From: Clostridia bacterium
GTDB lineage: Bacteria > Bacillota > Clostridia > RGIG6154
Direction of reading: 5' to 3'
Assembly (NCBI GenBank): GCA_017622395.1
Contig: JAGARF010000021.1
Span: 1-5,599, forward strand
Length of the DNA stretch: 5,599 nucleotides
Both the position numbers and the translations under genes were made by a program. This document shows positions 1 through 5,589 of this stretch, piece after piece. The notes beneath the pieces are model-generated. The model did not search any database and had not been told where the DNA came from. It saw only the letters and a list, made by a program, of their open reading frames with translations. Positions within the stretch are counted from its first letter, which is position 1, and each line of letters opens with the position of its first letter.

Positions 1-104
1 ACAAGCGATGTTACGATTTTTCCGAAAGCACCGCCCACAACAACGCCGACTGCCATATCTACTACATTGCCCTTAAAAGCAAATTCCTTAAATTTTTTGA
101 ACAT
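1..104 (-). CDS. mscL: Large-conductance mechanosensitive channel MscL, N-terminal part (runs off window)
   Basis: Reverse-strand translation from the ATG at 104 gives 34 residues before the window edge, beginning MFKKFKEFAFKGNVVDMAVG and continuing with a Val/Gly-rich stretch ending GKIVTSL. This matches the MscL start: an amphipathic N-terminal helix (KEFAFKGN), then the first transmembrane helix with the NVVD-AVG pattern. MscL is a pentameric inner-membrane pore that opens under membrane tension and releases solutes during hypo-osmotic shock. The start is fixed by an AAGGAG ribosome binding site at 112-117, 7 nt upstream. The gene lies downstream of argS on the same strand, across 248 nt occupied by the hairpin array, so it may be cotranscribed with argS or have its own unseen promoter. 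Only about a quarter of the usual ~130-150 residue protein is present, but the motif is distinctive. Confidence 0.93.
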   Translation of the reverse strand, partial: MFKKFKEFAFKGNVVDMAVGVVVGGAFGKIVTSL

Positions 105-129
105 AATTTTTCTCCTTTTCTCTATATTG

Positions 130-349
130 ATGAATTGACAGCTTTGCTGTCATGAATTTTCGCTATCGCTCAATGAATTGAGCCTTTGGCTCATGAATTG
201 CAGACTTTGTCTGCATTAAGGTCAAAAATCGCTATGCGATTTTATTTAATCAAACGCAGGGCGTTTGTTCCTTCATGAAGTCGCAGACTTCAATTCATGG
301 CAACGCCAATTCATGAAATTTATTTCAATTCATGCCGAAGGCAATTCAT
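130..349. repeat. Array of short hairpins separated by ATGAATT / AATTCAT heptamers
   Basis: This intergenic block is not coding. The heptamer ATGAATT occurs at 130-136, 152-158, 173-179 and 193-199; its reverse complement AATTCAT occurs at 292-298, 308-314, 327-333 and 343-349. Between and around them lie perfect inverted repeats with small loops: GACAGC-ttt-GCTGTC (137-151), GAGCC-ttt-GGCTC (180-192), GCAGAC-ttt-GTCTGC (200-214), AAAATCGC-tat-GCGATTTT (225-243), CAAACGC-agg-GCGTTTG (251-267), GAAGTC-gca-GACTTC (277-291), TGGC-aac-GCCA (298-308), TGAAA-ttta-TTTCA (314-327) and TGCC-gaa-GGCA (333-343). One unit (159-172) is degenerate. Arms differ in sequence from unit to unit while architecture is kept. 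The array starts 26 bp upstream of the mscL start codon and ends 3 bp from the argS stop. Function is unknown; it may be an RNA-structural spacer, a transcription attenuator or a structure-driven repeat. Confidence 0.9.
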
Positions 350-352
350 TAT

Positions 353-2095
353 TTACATACGCTCTGGAATTTCTATTGCTAAAATTCCCATCATTTTGTT
401 AAGAACACGAAGTGCAAGCTCAAGTGTTGAAAGTCTTGATTTTCTCTTTTCTTCATCTTCTTCAACAAGCACCTTGTATTCGTGATAATATTTATTAAGT
501 GCTGATGCAAGCTTGTATGCATACTCTGCAACTGCGTTTGGTGCAAAGTCTGCTGCTGCGTTTTCAAGTGCTGTCTGATGATCTGTTAAAAGCAGGAACA
601 GCTCTGTCTGCACATCACCCTCGGAGGGAAGAATTTCTCCCTCTGCACTGTCCTGTGCCTTATTTATAATTGATGCAGCTCTTACTGCACTGTACTGAAT
701 GTACGGTCCTGTTTTTCCTTCAAAGGAGCAGAACTTGTCTATATCAAAAACATAGTCCTTGCTTCTGTGGTTTGAAAGGTCTGCAAATTTAAGAGCACCA
801 ATACCCACTCTTCTTGCAATTTCCTTCATTTCTGCATCATCAACATCACCGCTGATTGCATCCTTAACTCTGTTATATGCCTCTTCTTCAAGAGTATTTA
901 TAAGGTCTTCAAGACGCATAACACCGCCCTCACGGGTCTTATATGGTTTTCCGTCTTTACCGTTCATTGTGCCGAAGCCTGCAAAGAAAAGCTCAGTCTT
1001 ATCTTTTGCGATTTCTGTTTTTCTTGCGGCTCTGAAAAGCTGTTTAAAGTGAGTTCCCTGTCTGTTATCTACAACATATACGATTAAATCAGGGTCAAAA
1101 TCCTCATTTCTCATTACGATTGTTGCAAGATCTGTTGTATCGTATAAAACAGCACCGTCAGACTTTAAAAGAATTAACGGCGGAAGAGGCGGATTGTCTG
1201 TTTCCTCGGTTATATCAACAACAAGACAGCCCTCGTCTTCTCTTGCAAGACCTTTTTTCTTTAAGTCCTCAATCATAACAGGGATTATATCTCTTACATC
1301 AGATTCGCCTTTCCAAAGGTCAAAATCAACCAAAAGTCTTGAATAGTTTTTCTTTAAGTCTTTTATTGAAACTGCAAGAACAGTTTCCCAGATATCAAAA
1401 TATATTCCCTCGCCCTTTTGAAGCTCGAAAGTAAGTCTTTTACATTCTTCCATAACAGTTGGGTCGGCTTTTGCCTGGGCAGATTTTTCAGGATAGGTCT
1501 TTTCAAGAACAGAAATTGTTATATACTTTTCTCTGTCCTCTTTGGTCATAAGATTTTCAAGACCGAACTGCTCAATAATTCCTGCAATAACCATACCCAT
1601 CTGCAGACCCCAATCGCCAAGGTGAACATCTCCGATAACCTTGTGTCCCAGAGCCTTGAAAAGTCTTTTTACAGACTCACCGATTATGGCACTTCTTAAA
1701 TGTCCCACATGGAGAGATTTTGCAACATTTGCTCCGCCGTAGTCAATAACTATTGTTTTTGCTTTTTCAGGCTTGTCTAAAAGCAAATCGTCGCTTTTCT
1801 TCATTTTGTTTATAAACTCACAAAGAAATTCATCTGATACATCCATATTGAGAAAGCCGGGAGGGCAAGCCTCAACCTTTTTAAAGGTTTTGCTTTCCTT
1901 TAAAATTTCAGCGATTTCGCTTGCAATATCAAGAGGCTTTTTCTTATATATCTTTGCAAGAGGCATACAGCCGTTGCACTGATACATACAAAGGTCAGGT
2001 CTGTTCGAAACTGAAACATTACCGTATTCCTTATCGTAGCCTGCTTTTTCAAATGCATTTTTAACTTCCTGTGTTAAAATTCCTTTAAAACTCAT
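353..2095 (-). CDS. argS: Arginyl-tRNA synthetase
   Basis: A 580-residue cytosolic class I aminoacyl-tRNA synthetase that charges tRNA(Arg) with arginine using ATP; the length is normal for ArgRS (about 550-600). In order: an N-terminal tRNA-recognition domain (about 1-100, with the LCMYQCNGCMPLAK segment at 35-48), the catalytic Rossmann domain with the HIGH signature as HVGH (129-132) in ANVAKSLHVGHLRS, the conserved HLGDWGLQMG (158-167), the KMSKS-equivalent loop GKPYKTREGG (382-391), which resembles the KPFKTRAGG form of E. coli ArgRS, and a C-terminal DALR anticodon-binding helical domain (about 460-580, beginning near GPYIQYSAVRA). The start is supported by AAAGGA at 2105-2110, 9 nt upstream; this site overlaps the ybaK stop, 14 nt from the argS start, so the two genes form an operon. 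No truncation or missing signature is seen. Confidence 0.98.
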   Translation of the reverse strand: MSFKGILTQEVKNAFEKAGYDKEYGNVSVSNRPDLCMYQCNGCMPLAKIYKKKPLDIASEIAEILKESKTFKKVEACPPGFLNMDVSDEFLCEFINKMKKSDDLLLDKPEKAKTIVIDYGGANVAKSLHVGHLRSAIIGESVKRLFKALGHKVIGDVHLGDWGLQMGMVIAGIIEQFGLENLMTKEDREKYITISVLEKTYPEKSAQAKADPTVMEECKRLTFELQKGEGIYFDIWETVLAVSIKDLKKNYSRLLVDFDLWKGESDVRDIIPVMIEDLKKKGLAREDEGCLVVDITEETDNPPLPPLILLKSDGAVLYDTTDLATIVMRNEDFDPDLIVYVVDNRQGTHFKQLFRAARKTEIAKDKTELFFAGFGTMNGKDGKPYKTREGGVMRLEDLINTLEEEAYNRVKDAISGDVDDAEMKEIARRVGIGALKFADLSNHRSKDYVFDIDKFCSFEGKTGPYIQYSAVRAASIINKAQDSAEGEILPSEGDVQTELFLLLTDHQTALENAAADFAPNAVAEYAYKLASALNKYYHEYKVLVEEDEEKRKSRLSTLELALRVLNKMMGILAIEIPERM

Positions 2096-2109
2096 TTATT
2101 TATGTCCTT

Positions 2110-2586
2110 TCAAAATTTTACAATTTCTGCAACCGATGCATCCGCAAGGGCTATAAGTCCCTCAACGGGCAGCTCCATCATATCCCCTATTCTTCCTGCC
2201 GAAACAATAATTGTTTCAAAGCTTTCGCAGGATTTATTGATAACAGTTTTATATTTTTTCTTCATTCCGATTGGAGTGCAGCCGCCTCTTATATAGCCTG
2301 TAACGGCATTTATATCTTTAACGGCAATCATTTCAACATTTTTCTCACCAACCGCTTTCGCCGCAAGCTTCATATCAAGCTCACATTCTACGGGAATAAC
2401 AAAAACAAAGTAATTTCTGCTTTTCCCCACCGTTACAAGGGTTTTAAACACCTTGTCCTTAGGCATACCGATTTTTTCTGCGATTTCTATGCCGTCTTTG
2501 AATTCATCACATTCGTAGTGGTGAATTTTGTATTCTATTTTGTTCTTTTCTGCAATCCTGATTGCGTTTGTCTTGATTTTTTCCAT
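2110..2586 (-). CDS. ybaK: YbaK/EbsC family Cys-tRNA(Pro) deacylase
   Basis: A 158-residue single-domain protein of the YbaK/ProX trans-editing family, whose members hydrolyse mischarged aminoacyl-tRNA (classically Cys-tRNA made by prolyl-tRNA synthetase) in the cytosol. The family signature GYIRGGCTPIGMKK is at 97-110, and KVFKTLV (45-51) holds K48, which I take to be the conserved lysine needed for deacylation. Length and N-terminus (KTNAIRIAEKNKIEY) match the family, so ATG 2586 is the likely start, although no ribosome binding site precedes it. A near-consensus promoter ends only 9 nt upstream, predicting a leaderless mRNA. The gene is first in the ybaK-argS unit and divergent from the foldase gene. 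Pairing a tRNA proofreading enzyme with a tRNA synthetase makes sense, but the exact substrate is inferred from the family. Confidence 0.93.
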   Translation of the reverse strand: MEKIKTNAIRIAEKNKIEYKIHHYECDEFKDGIEIAEKIGMPKDKVFKTLVTVGKSRNYFVFVIPVECELDMKLAAKAVGEKNVEMIAVKDINAVTGYIRGGCTPIGMKKKYKTVINKSCESFETIIVSAGRIGDMMELPVEGLIALADASVAEIVKF

Positions 2587-2595
2587 AGCACATAT

Positions 2596-2624
2596 ATTGT
2601 AACAAAAATTTTTTGAGTTGTAAA
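2596..2624 (-). promoter_or_regulatory. Sigma-A promoter of ybaK-argS
   Basis: On the minus strand, TTTACA (2624-2619, -35) is followed by a 17-nt spacer and TACAAT (2601-2596, -10); each hexamer is one base off consensus. The predicted transcription start falls at about 2587-2589, 0-3 nt before the ybaK ATG. Confidence 0.7.
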
Positions 2625-2662
2625 CCTTATTTGTGTAAATTTTGTGAATTGTGCCCCCTTTT

Positions 2663-2680
2663 AGTCAAAAACTGTTGACT
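2663..2680. promoter_or_regulatory. Inverted repeat covering the -35 box of the foldase promoter (possible operator)
   Basis: AGTCAA (2663-2668) and TTGACT (2675-2680) form a perfect 6-bp dyad with a 6-nt spacer. The right arm is the -35 hexamer of the plus-strand promoter, and the left arm reads TTGACT on the minus strand. No good minus-strand -10 lies 16-19 nt from the left arm (best is CAAAAT), so the dyad may be a regulator site or may be chance. No regulator can be named. Confidence 0.35.
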
Positions 2681-2703
2681 TTGATGCAAAATATATGTAT
2701 AAT
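2675..2703 (+). promoter_or_regulatory. Sigma-A promoter of the PpiC-type lipoprotein gene
   Basis: TTGACT (2675-2680) and TATAAT (2698-2703) are separated by exactly 17 nt. Transcription should start near 2710, giving a leader of roughly 34 nt with a strong ribosome binding site. The promoter lies within the upstream extension of the reading frame, which rules out the GTG at 2651 as the start. Confidence 0.88.
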
Positions 2704-2743
2704 ATTTAATCAGGAAACAACGATTTACGAAGGAGAGATTATT

Positions 2744-3832
2744 TTGAAAAAGATAATAAGTTTATTACTTTGCGTTTTATTACTTGTTGGTATGTTCACA
2801 GCTTGCGATAAAACAATGACAATGGAAGAAATTCTTAAAGACACAACAGTTGTTATGGGTAAAGCAGGCAAGCAGGATGTTCACGCTTACGAGCTTCTTT
2901 ACCTTATGTCTATGGGATATGATGCTGAAACTGCATTTGAAGAAATTTCATCAATCAAAATTATGCAGCAGAAGGCTATGGATTCAGGCATTGCCCTCAC
3001 AGAAGAAGAAATCAAAGCTGCTGATGAAGAATTAAATGCTATGATTGAGCAGTACGGCGGACAGGAAGCTTTCGACGAAATCCTTTCTCAGTTCGGTTTA
3101 ACCTTTGAACAGTACAAGTCTATTATGGATATGTCAAACCTTGTTACAAAGTTCAACAGCGAAGCTGTTAACCTCGGTCTTTTTGAAGAAGTAACAGAAG
3201 AACAGGCTAAAGCATATTTTGACGGAAACTTCATCAAAGCTAAGCACATTTTATTCACAACTCAGAACCCTGAAACAGGAGAAGCTCTTCCTGAAGAAGA
3301 AATCAACGCAAAAATGGCTCTTGCAGAAGACACTCTTAATAAAATCAAAGCAGGTGCAGACTTTGACAGCTTTGCATCATTAAACGAAGACCCGGGGTCA
3401 GCATCAATGCCTGACGGTTATGTTTTTGCAGTAACCTCAAAGGTTACAGATACCGACGAGCTTTCAACACTTCAGCAGGCAGGCTTTGCTATGGTAGCTG
3501 AATTTGAAGCTGCTGCTGACGCTCTTGAAATTGATGCTGTATCAGACCTTGTGCAGACATCATACGGTGCTCATATCATTAAGAGAGTTGCAATGACAGA
3601 CGCAGACTATGAAGCAAACAAAACAACAATCATAAACATTCTTAACAATGCAAAATATCTTAAAAAGATTAATGAATGGAAAGAAGACTATAAAATCAAA
3701 AAGAATGAAAAAATGATTGCATCTATCAACATGGAAGAATTCCAGGCTATTATGGCAGCAAAGGCTGAAGAAAAAGCAGCTCAGCAGCCTGTTGAAGAAA
3801 CACCTGTTGAAGAAGAAGTAACAGCCGAATAA
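2744..3832 (+). CDS. PpiC/parvulin-type peptidyl-prolyl isomerase lipoprotein (SurA/PrsA-like)
   Basis: A 362-residue predicted exported foldase. The start is a TTG at 2744, chosen because AAGGAG (2730-2735) lies 8 nt upstream and the promoter is just before it. Residues 1-20 form a lipoprotein signal (MKKIISLLLCVLLLVG, then MFTAC) with lipid-carrying C21; -3 is Phe rather than the usual Leu. A helical SurA_N-like region follows (about 35-150), then the parvulin domain (about 165-282) with KAKHILF (165-171, H168), FDSFASLNEDPGSAS, and VQTSYGAHIIKRV (270-282, H277). Family members catalyse prolyl isomerisation and help secreted proteins fold outside the membrane. The usual GGDLG turn is replaced by MPDGY, with extra residues after it, so isomerase activity may be weak. 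The C-terminus is a charged Ala/Glu/Pro-rich tail (about 338-362). It is monocistronic, with its own promoter and terminator. PrsA versus SurA-like naming is left open. Confidence 0.87.
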   Translation: MKKIISLLLCVLLLVGMFTACDKTMTMEEILKDTTVVMGKAGKQDVHAYELLYLMSMGYDAETAFEEISSIKIMQQKAMDSGIALTEEEIKAADEELNAMIEQYGGQEAFDEILSQFGLTFEQYKSIMDMSNLVTKFNSEAVNLGLFEEVTEEQAKAYFDGNFIKAKHILFTTQNPETGEALPEEEINAKMALAEDTLNKIKAGADFDSFASLNEDPGSASMPDGYVFAVTSKVTDTDELSTLQQAGFAMVAEFEAAADALEIDAVSDLVQTSYGAHIIKRVAMTDADYEANKTTIINILNNAKYLKKINEWKEDYKIKKNEKMIASINMEEFQAIMAAKAEEKAAQQPVEETPVEEEVTAE

Positions 3833-3838
3833 AACATT

Positions 3839-3868
3839 AAAAAGAGGGTTTGAAAATCCTCTTTTTTT
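3839..3868 (+). terminator. Intrinsic terminator after the foldase lipoprotein gene
   Basis: GAGGGTT (3844-3850) pairs with AATCCTC (3855-3861) around a TGAA loop, with one G-T wobble. The stem is preceded by A5 and followed by T7 (3862-3868). It begins 6 nt after the stop codon, a classic Rho-independent terminator. Confidence 0.92.
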
Positions 3869-3869
3869 A

Positions 3870-3898
3870 TTGACAATTTTTGCAAAAAAGAGTATAAT
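3870..3898 (+). promoter_or_regulatory. Consensus sigma-A promoter of argF
   Basis: TTGACA (3870-3875) and TATAAT (3893-3898) are both perfect consensus hexamers with a 17-nt spacer. The -35 begins 1 nt after the U-tract of the preceding terminator. The predicted transcription start is near 3905, giving a leader of about 33 nt. An arginine biosynthesis promoter this strong would usually be repressed by ArgR when arginine is plentiful, but I see no convincing ARG box. Confidence 0.92.
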
Positions 3899-3937
3899 TA
3901 GAAAAATAAAATTATGACCAAAGAAAGGACTTTTTCT

Positions 3938-4840
3938 ATGAAACATTTACTAAAACTCGGCGACCTTTCTTCTCAGGAAATATTTGAGCTTTTAGAGCTT
4001 GCCGAAAAGTTAAAATACGAACAAAAAAACAATATACCTCAGAGCTATTTAAAAGGCAAAACCCTTGGTATGATTTTTGAAAAATCTTCAACAAGAACAA
4101 GAGTTTCTTTTGAGGTTGGTATGCATCAGCTTGGCGGATACCCTCTTTTCTTAAGCTCAAACGATTTGCAAATCGGCAGAGGCGAGCCTGTTAACGATAC
4201 AGCAAGAGTTCTTTCAAGAATGATTGACGGTATTATGATCAGAACATACGAGCAGCAGGAGGTTGAAGACCTTGCTAAATACGGCTCAATTCCTGTTATT
4301 AACGGTCTTACAGACTATGCACACCCATGTCAGGTGCTTGCAGACCTTTTAACTATAAAAGAACATAAAGGCAATTTAGATGGTATTAAAATCTGCTTTG
4401 TCGGTGATGGCAACAATATGGCAAACTCAATCATAGTTGGCTGTATTAAGGCAGGTATGAAGGTTGCAATCGCATGTCCTGAAACAAATCAGCCTGACAG
4501 CGAGATTATGAAATGGGCAAACGAGACAGGAAACCTTCTTGTTACAGACGATATTCTTTCAGCTGCGAAAGACTCTGATGTTTTATACACAGATGTATGG
4601 GCATCAATGGGTCAGGAGGACGAGGCTGAAGAAAGAAAGAAAATCTTCAAGGGCTATCAGATTAATGATGAATTAATGGCAGTTGCAAAAGAAGATGCAA
4701 TGGTACTCCACTGCTTGCCTGCCCACAGAGAAGAAGAAATAACTGCAAAGGTTTTTGAAGAACACGCAGACGAAATCTTCGACCAGGCAGAAAACAGACT
4801 TCACGCACAGAAGGCAGTTTTAGTTAAATTACTCGGATAA
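3938..4840 (+). CDS. argF: Ornithine carbamoyltransferase
   Basis: A 300-residue cytosolic enzyme that joins carbamoyl phosphate and ornithine to make citrulline, a step of arginine biosynthesis; the length is typical (about 300-335). The carbamoyl-phosphate loop is STRTR (51-55) in FEKSSTRTRVSFEVG; HPCQVLAD is at 129-136; the ornithine-side loop with DVWASMGQE is at 219-227; and the HCLPAHR signature (258-264), which separates ornithine from aspartate carbamoyltransferases, is intact. The start at 3938 is chosen over the in-frame ATG at 3914 because AAAGGA (3924-3929) lies 8 nt upstream and the promoter would put the mRNA start only about 9 nt before 3914. carA follows 74 nt downstream on the same strand and supplies the carbamoyl phosphate. 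A catabolic role in the arginine deiminase pathway (arcB) is possible for this family, but the carA neighbour favours biosynthesis. Confidence 0.96.
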   Translation: MKHLLKLGDLSSQEIFELLELAEKLKYEQKNNIPQSYLKGKTLGMIFEKSSTRTRVSFEVGMHQLGGYPLFLSSNDLQIGRGEPVNDTARVLSRMIDGIMIRTYEQQEVEDLAKYGSIPVINGLTDYAHPCQVLADLLTIKEHKGNLDGIKICFVGDGNNMANSIIVGCIKAGMKVAIACPETNQPDSEIMKWANETGNLLVTDDILSAAKDSDVLYTDVWASMGQEDEAEERKKIFKGYQINDELMAVAKEDAMVLHCLPAHREEEITAKVFEEHADEIFDQAENRLHAQKAVLVKLLG

Positions 4841-4852
4841 TTACTGTAAGGC

Positions 4853-4874
4853 GGAACGCCACAGAGGTCGTTCC
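4853..4874 (+). repeat. Hairpin in the argF-carA spacer (possible dispersed intergenic repeat)
   Basis: GGAACGCC (4853-4860) pairs with GG-t-CGTTCC (4866-4874): 8 bp with one bulged T and the loop ACAGA. No T-tract follows, so it is not an intrinsic terminator, and carA is probably read through from argF. The GC-rich block stands out from the AT-rich surroundings. Its form, short GC-rich arms around a small loop in an intergenic gap, resembles REP-like dispersed repeats; only one copy is visible here. An mRNA-processing or stability element is the alternative. Confidence 0.6.
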
Positions 4875-4914
4875 CTGCAATAAGGAATTATTTACACAGA
4901 AAGGAATGACAAAA

Positions 4915-5589
4915 ATGAACGCATATCTCATTCTTGAAAACGGACAGGTTTTCAAAGGAAAGTCTTTCGGATATGAAAAAGAAACAGCCGGCGAGCTTGT
5001 TTTTACAACAGGTGCAGTTGGTTATATTGAAACTTTAACAGACCCGTCTTTTGCCGGACAAATTGTTGTCCAGGCTTTCCCATTAATCGGAAACTACGGT
5101 ATGATTTCTGCTGATGCTGAAAGCAAAAAGGCTCATGTTGCAGGCTATATCGTTCGCAACCTTTGCGATGTACCGTCAAATTTCAGATGTGAAACCACCC
5201 TTGAGGAATACTTAAAAGAACAGGGTATTATGGGTATCTGTGATATAGATACAAGACAGCTTACAAAAATCATCAGAGAAGAAGGTGTAATGAAAGCAAA
5301 AATTACACTTGAAGAACCAAAAAATGCAGACTTCAATTTTGAAATAACAGATAAAGTTTGTGATGTAAGCTGTGAGGAAATACTTTCAATCGAAACAAAC
5401 GATGCAGACTTAACAGTTGGAATACTTGACCTTGGTATGCTTAAAAGTATGGCAACAACTCTTGCAGGAAAAGGTGTTAAGTGGGCCGCTAAAAATTGGT
5501 CGAGTATTTCGGAATCCAAGGTAGGCAGAGCAGCTAAGGAGGTATGGAAAGGGGTAACGAAACCTTTCAAATGGCTGACTGGTTCGTAA
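4915..5589 (+). CDS. carA: Carbamoyl-phosphate synthase small subunit, truncated, with an unrelated C-terminal tail
   Basis: CarA supplies ammonia, by glutamine hydrolysis, to the large subunit CarB for carbamoyl phosphate used in arginine and pyrimidine synthesis. Residues 1-168 are a clear CarA N-terminal domain: ILENGQVFKGKSFG near the start, FTTGAVGYIETLTDPSFAGQ (30-49), PLIGNYG (56-62) and the diagnostic IDTRQLTK (111-118). The glutamine amidotransferase domain begins normally with LTVGILDLG (166-174) and aligns without gaps to about K189, then stops resembling CarA. Residues 190-224 are foreign and a TAA follows. The normal protein has about 350-360 residues; the catalytic Cys and His region of the glutaminase is absent, so this product could not use glutamine. 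The start is ATG 4915 (AAAGGA 4900-4905, 9 nt upstream), not ATG 4906, which abuts the binding site. Whether the truncation is biological or an assembly misjoin is unresolved. Confidence 0.85.
   Translation: MNAYLILENGQVFKGKSFGYEKETAGELVFTTGAVGYIETLTDPSFAGQIVVQAFPLIGNYGMISADAESKKAHVAGYIVRNLCDVPSNFRCETTLEEYLKEQGIMGICDIDTRQLTKIIREEGVMKAKITLEEPKNADFNFEITDKVCDVSCEEILSIETNDADLTVGILDLGMLKSMATTLAGKGVKWAAKNWSSISESKVGRAAKEVWKGVTKPFKWLTGS
5482..5589 (+). other. Foreign 3' segment fused in frame to carA
   Basis: These 108 bases encode 35 residues (WAAKNWSSISES, then KVGRAAKEVWKG, then VTKPFKWLTGS) and a stop. By hand count 51 of 108 bases are G or C (47%), against 21 of 60 (35%) in a sample of carA at 4921-4980. 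Codons such as TCG (three times), GGG and ACG appear here but are rare in the neighbouring genes. The peptide has 7 Lys/Arg and 2 Glu and four Trp, and looks helical and amphipathic. I do not recognise its family. The junction could lie anywhere from about 5437 to 5484, since the bases in between fit either side. An ATG at 5590 directly follows the stop, and the window ends 10 bases after the stop. Confidence 0.6.

Noticed and set aside
225..243. Intrinsic terminator for argS (minus strand AAAATCGC-ata-GCGATTTT followed by one more T)
   Set aside because: The stem has only four strong core pairs, with most of the T-run used in pairing; it fits better as one unit of the hairpin array. Weak termination cannot be excluded.
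130..349. CRISPR array
   Set aside because: The constant element is only 7 bp, the intervals are short (about 16-22 bp period), and the variable parts are themselves palindromes; no cas gene is present.
297..485. 62-codon plus-strand frame covering the array end and the argS 3' end
   Set aside because: It starts inside a hairpin unit and runs antisense to argS; Ser-rich low-complexity translation with no ribosome binding site.
759..1982. Plus-strand open frames opposite argS (759-1052, 1418-1699, 1773-1982)
   Set aside because: They are antisense to a clear argS, have no ribosome binding sites or recognisable protein features, and arise from its codon bias.
2651..2743. Upstream start (GTG 2651) for the foldase lipoprotein
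   Set aside because: The extension contains the promoter and the ribosome binding site and would bury the signal peptide 31 residues inside the protein.
3894..3915. ATAATT-n10-AATTAT dyad over the argF -10 as an ArgR operator
   Set aside because: It does not match the ARG box pattern (TGAAT...ATTCA) and is the sort of symmetry expected in very AT-rich promoter DNA.
3914..3937. Upstream ATG for argF
   Set aside because: No ribosome binding site precedes it, and it lies about 9 nt after the predicted transcription start; the in-frame ATG at 3938 has a well-spaced AAAGGA.
3560..3946. Minus-strand 128-codon frame opposite the foldase end and the argF promoter
   Set aside because: Phe/Cys-rich translation antisense to real coding DNA and crossing a terminator and a promoter; no start signals.
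4906..4914. Upstream ATG for carA
   Set aside because: It directly abuts the AAAGGA site with no spacing; ATG 4915 has 9 nt and gives the usual CarA N-terminus.
5145..5570. Minus-strand 141-codon frame opposite carA
   Set aside because: Antisense shadow of carA with no ribosome binding site or recognisable motif.
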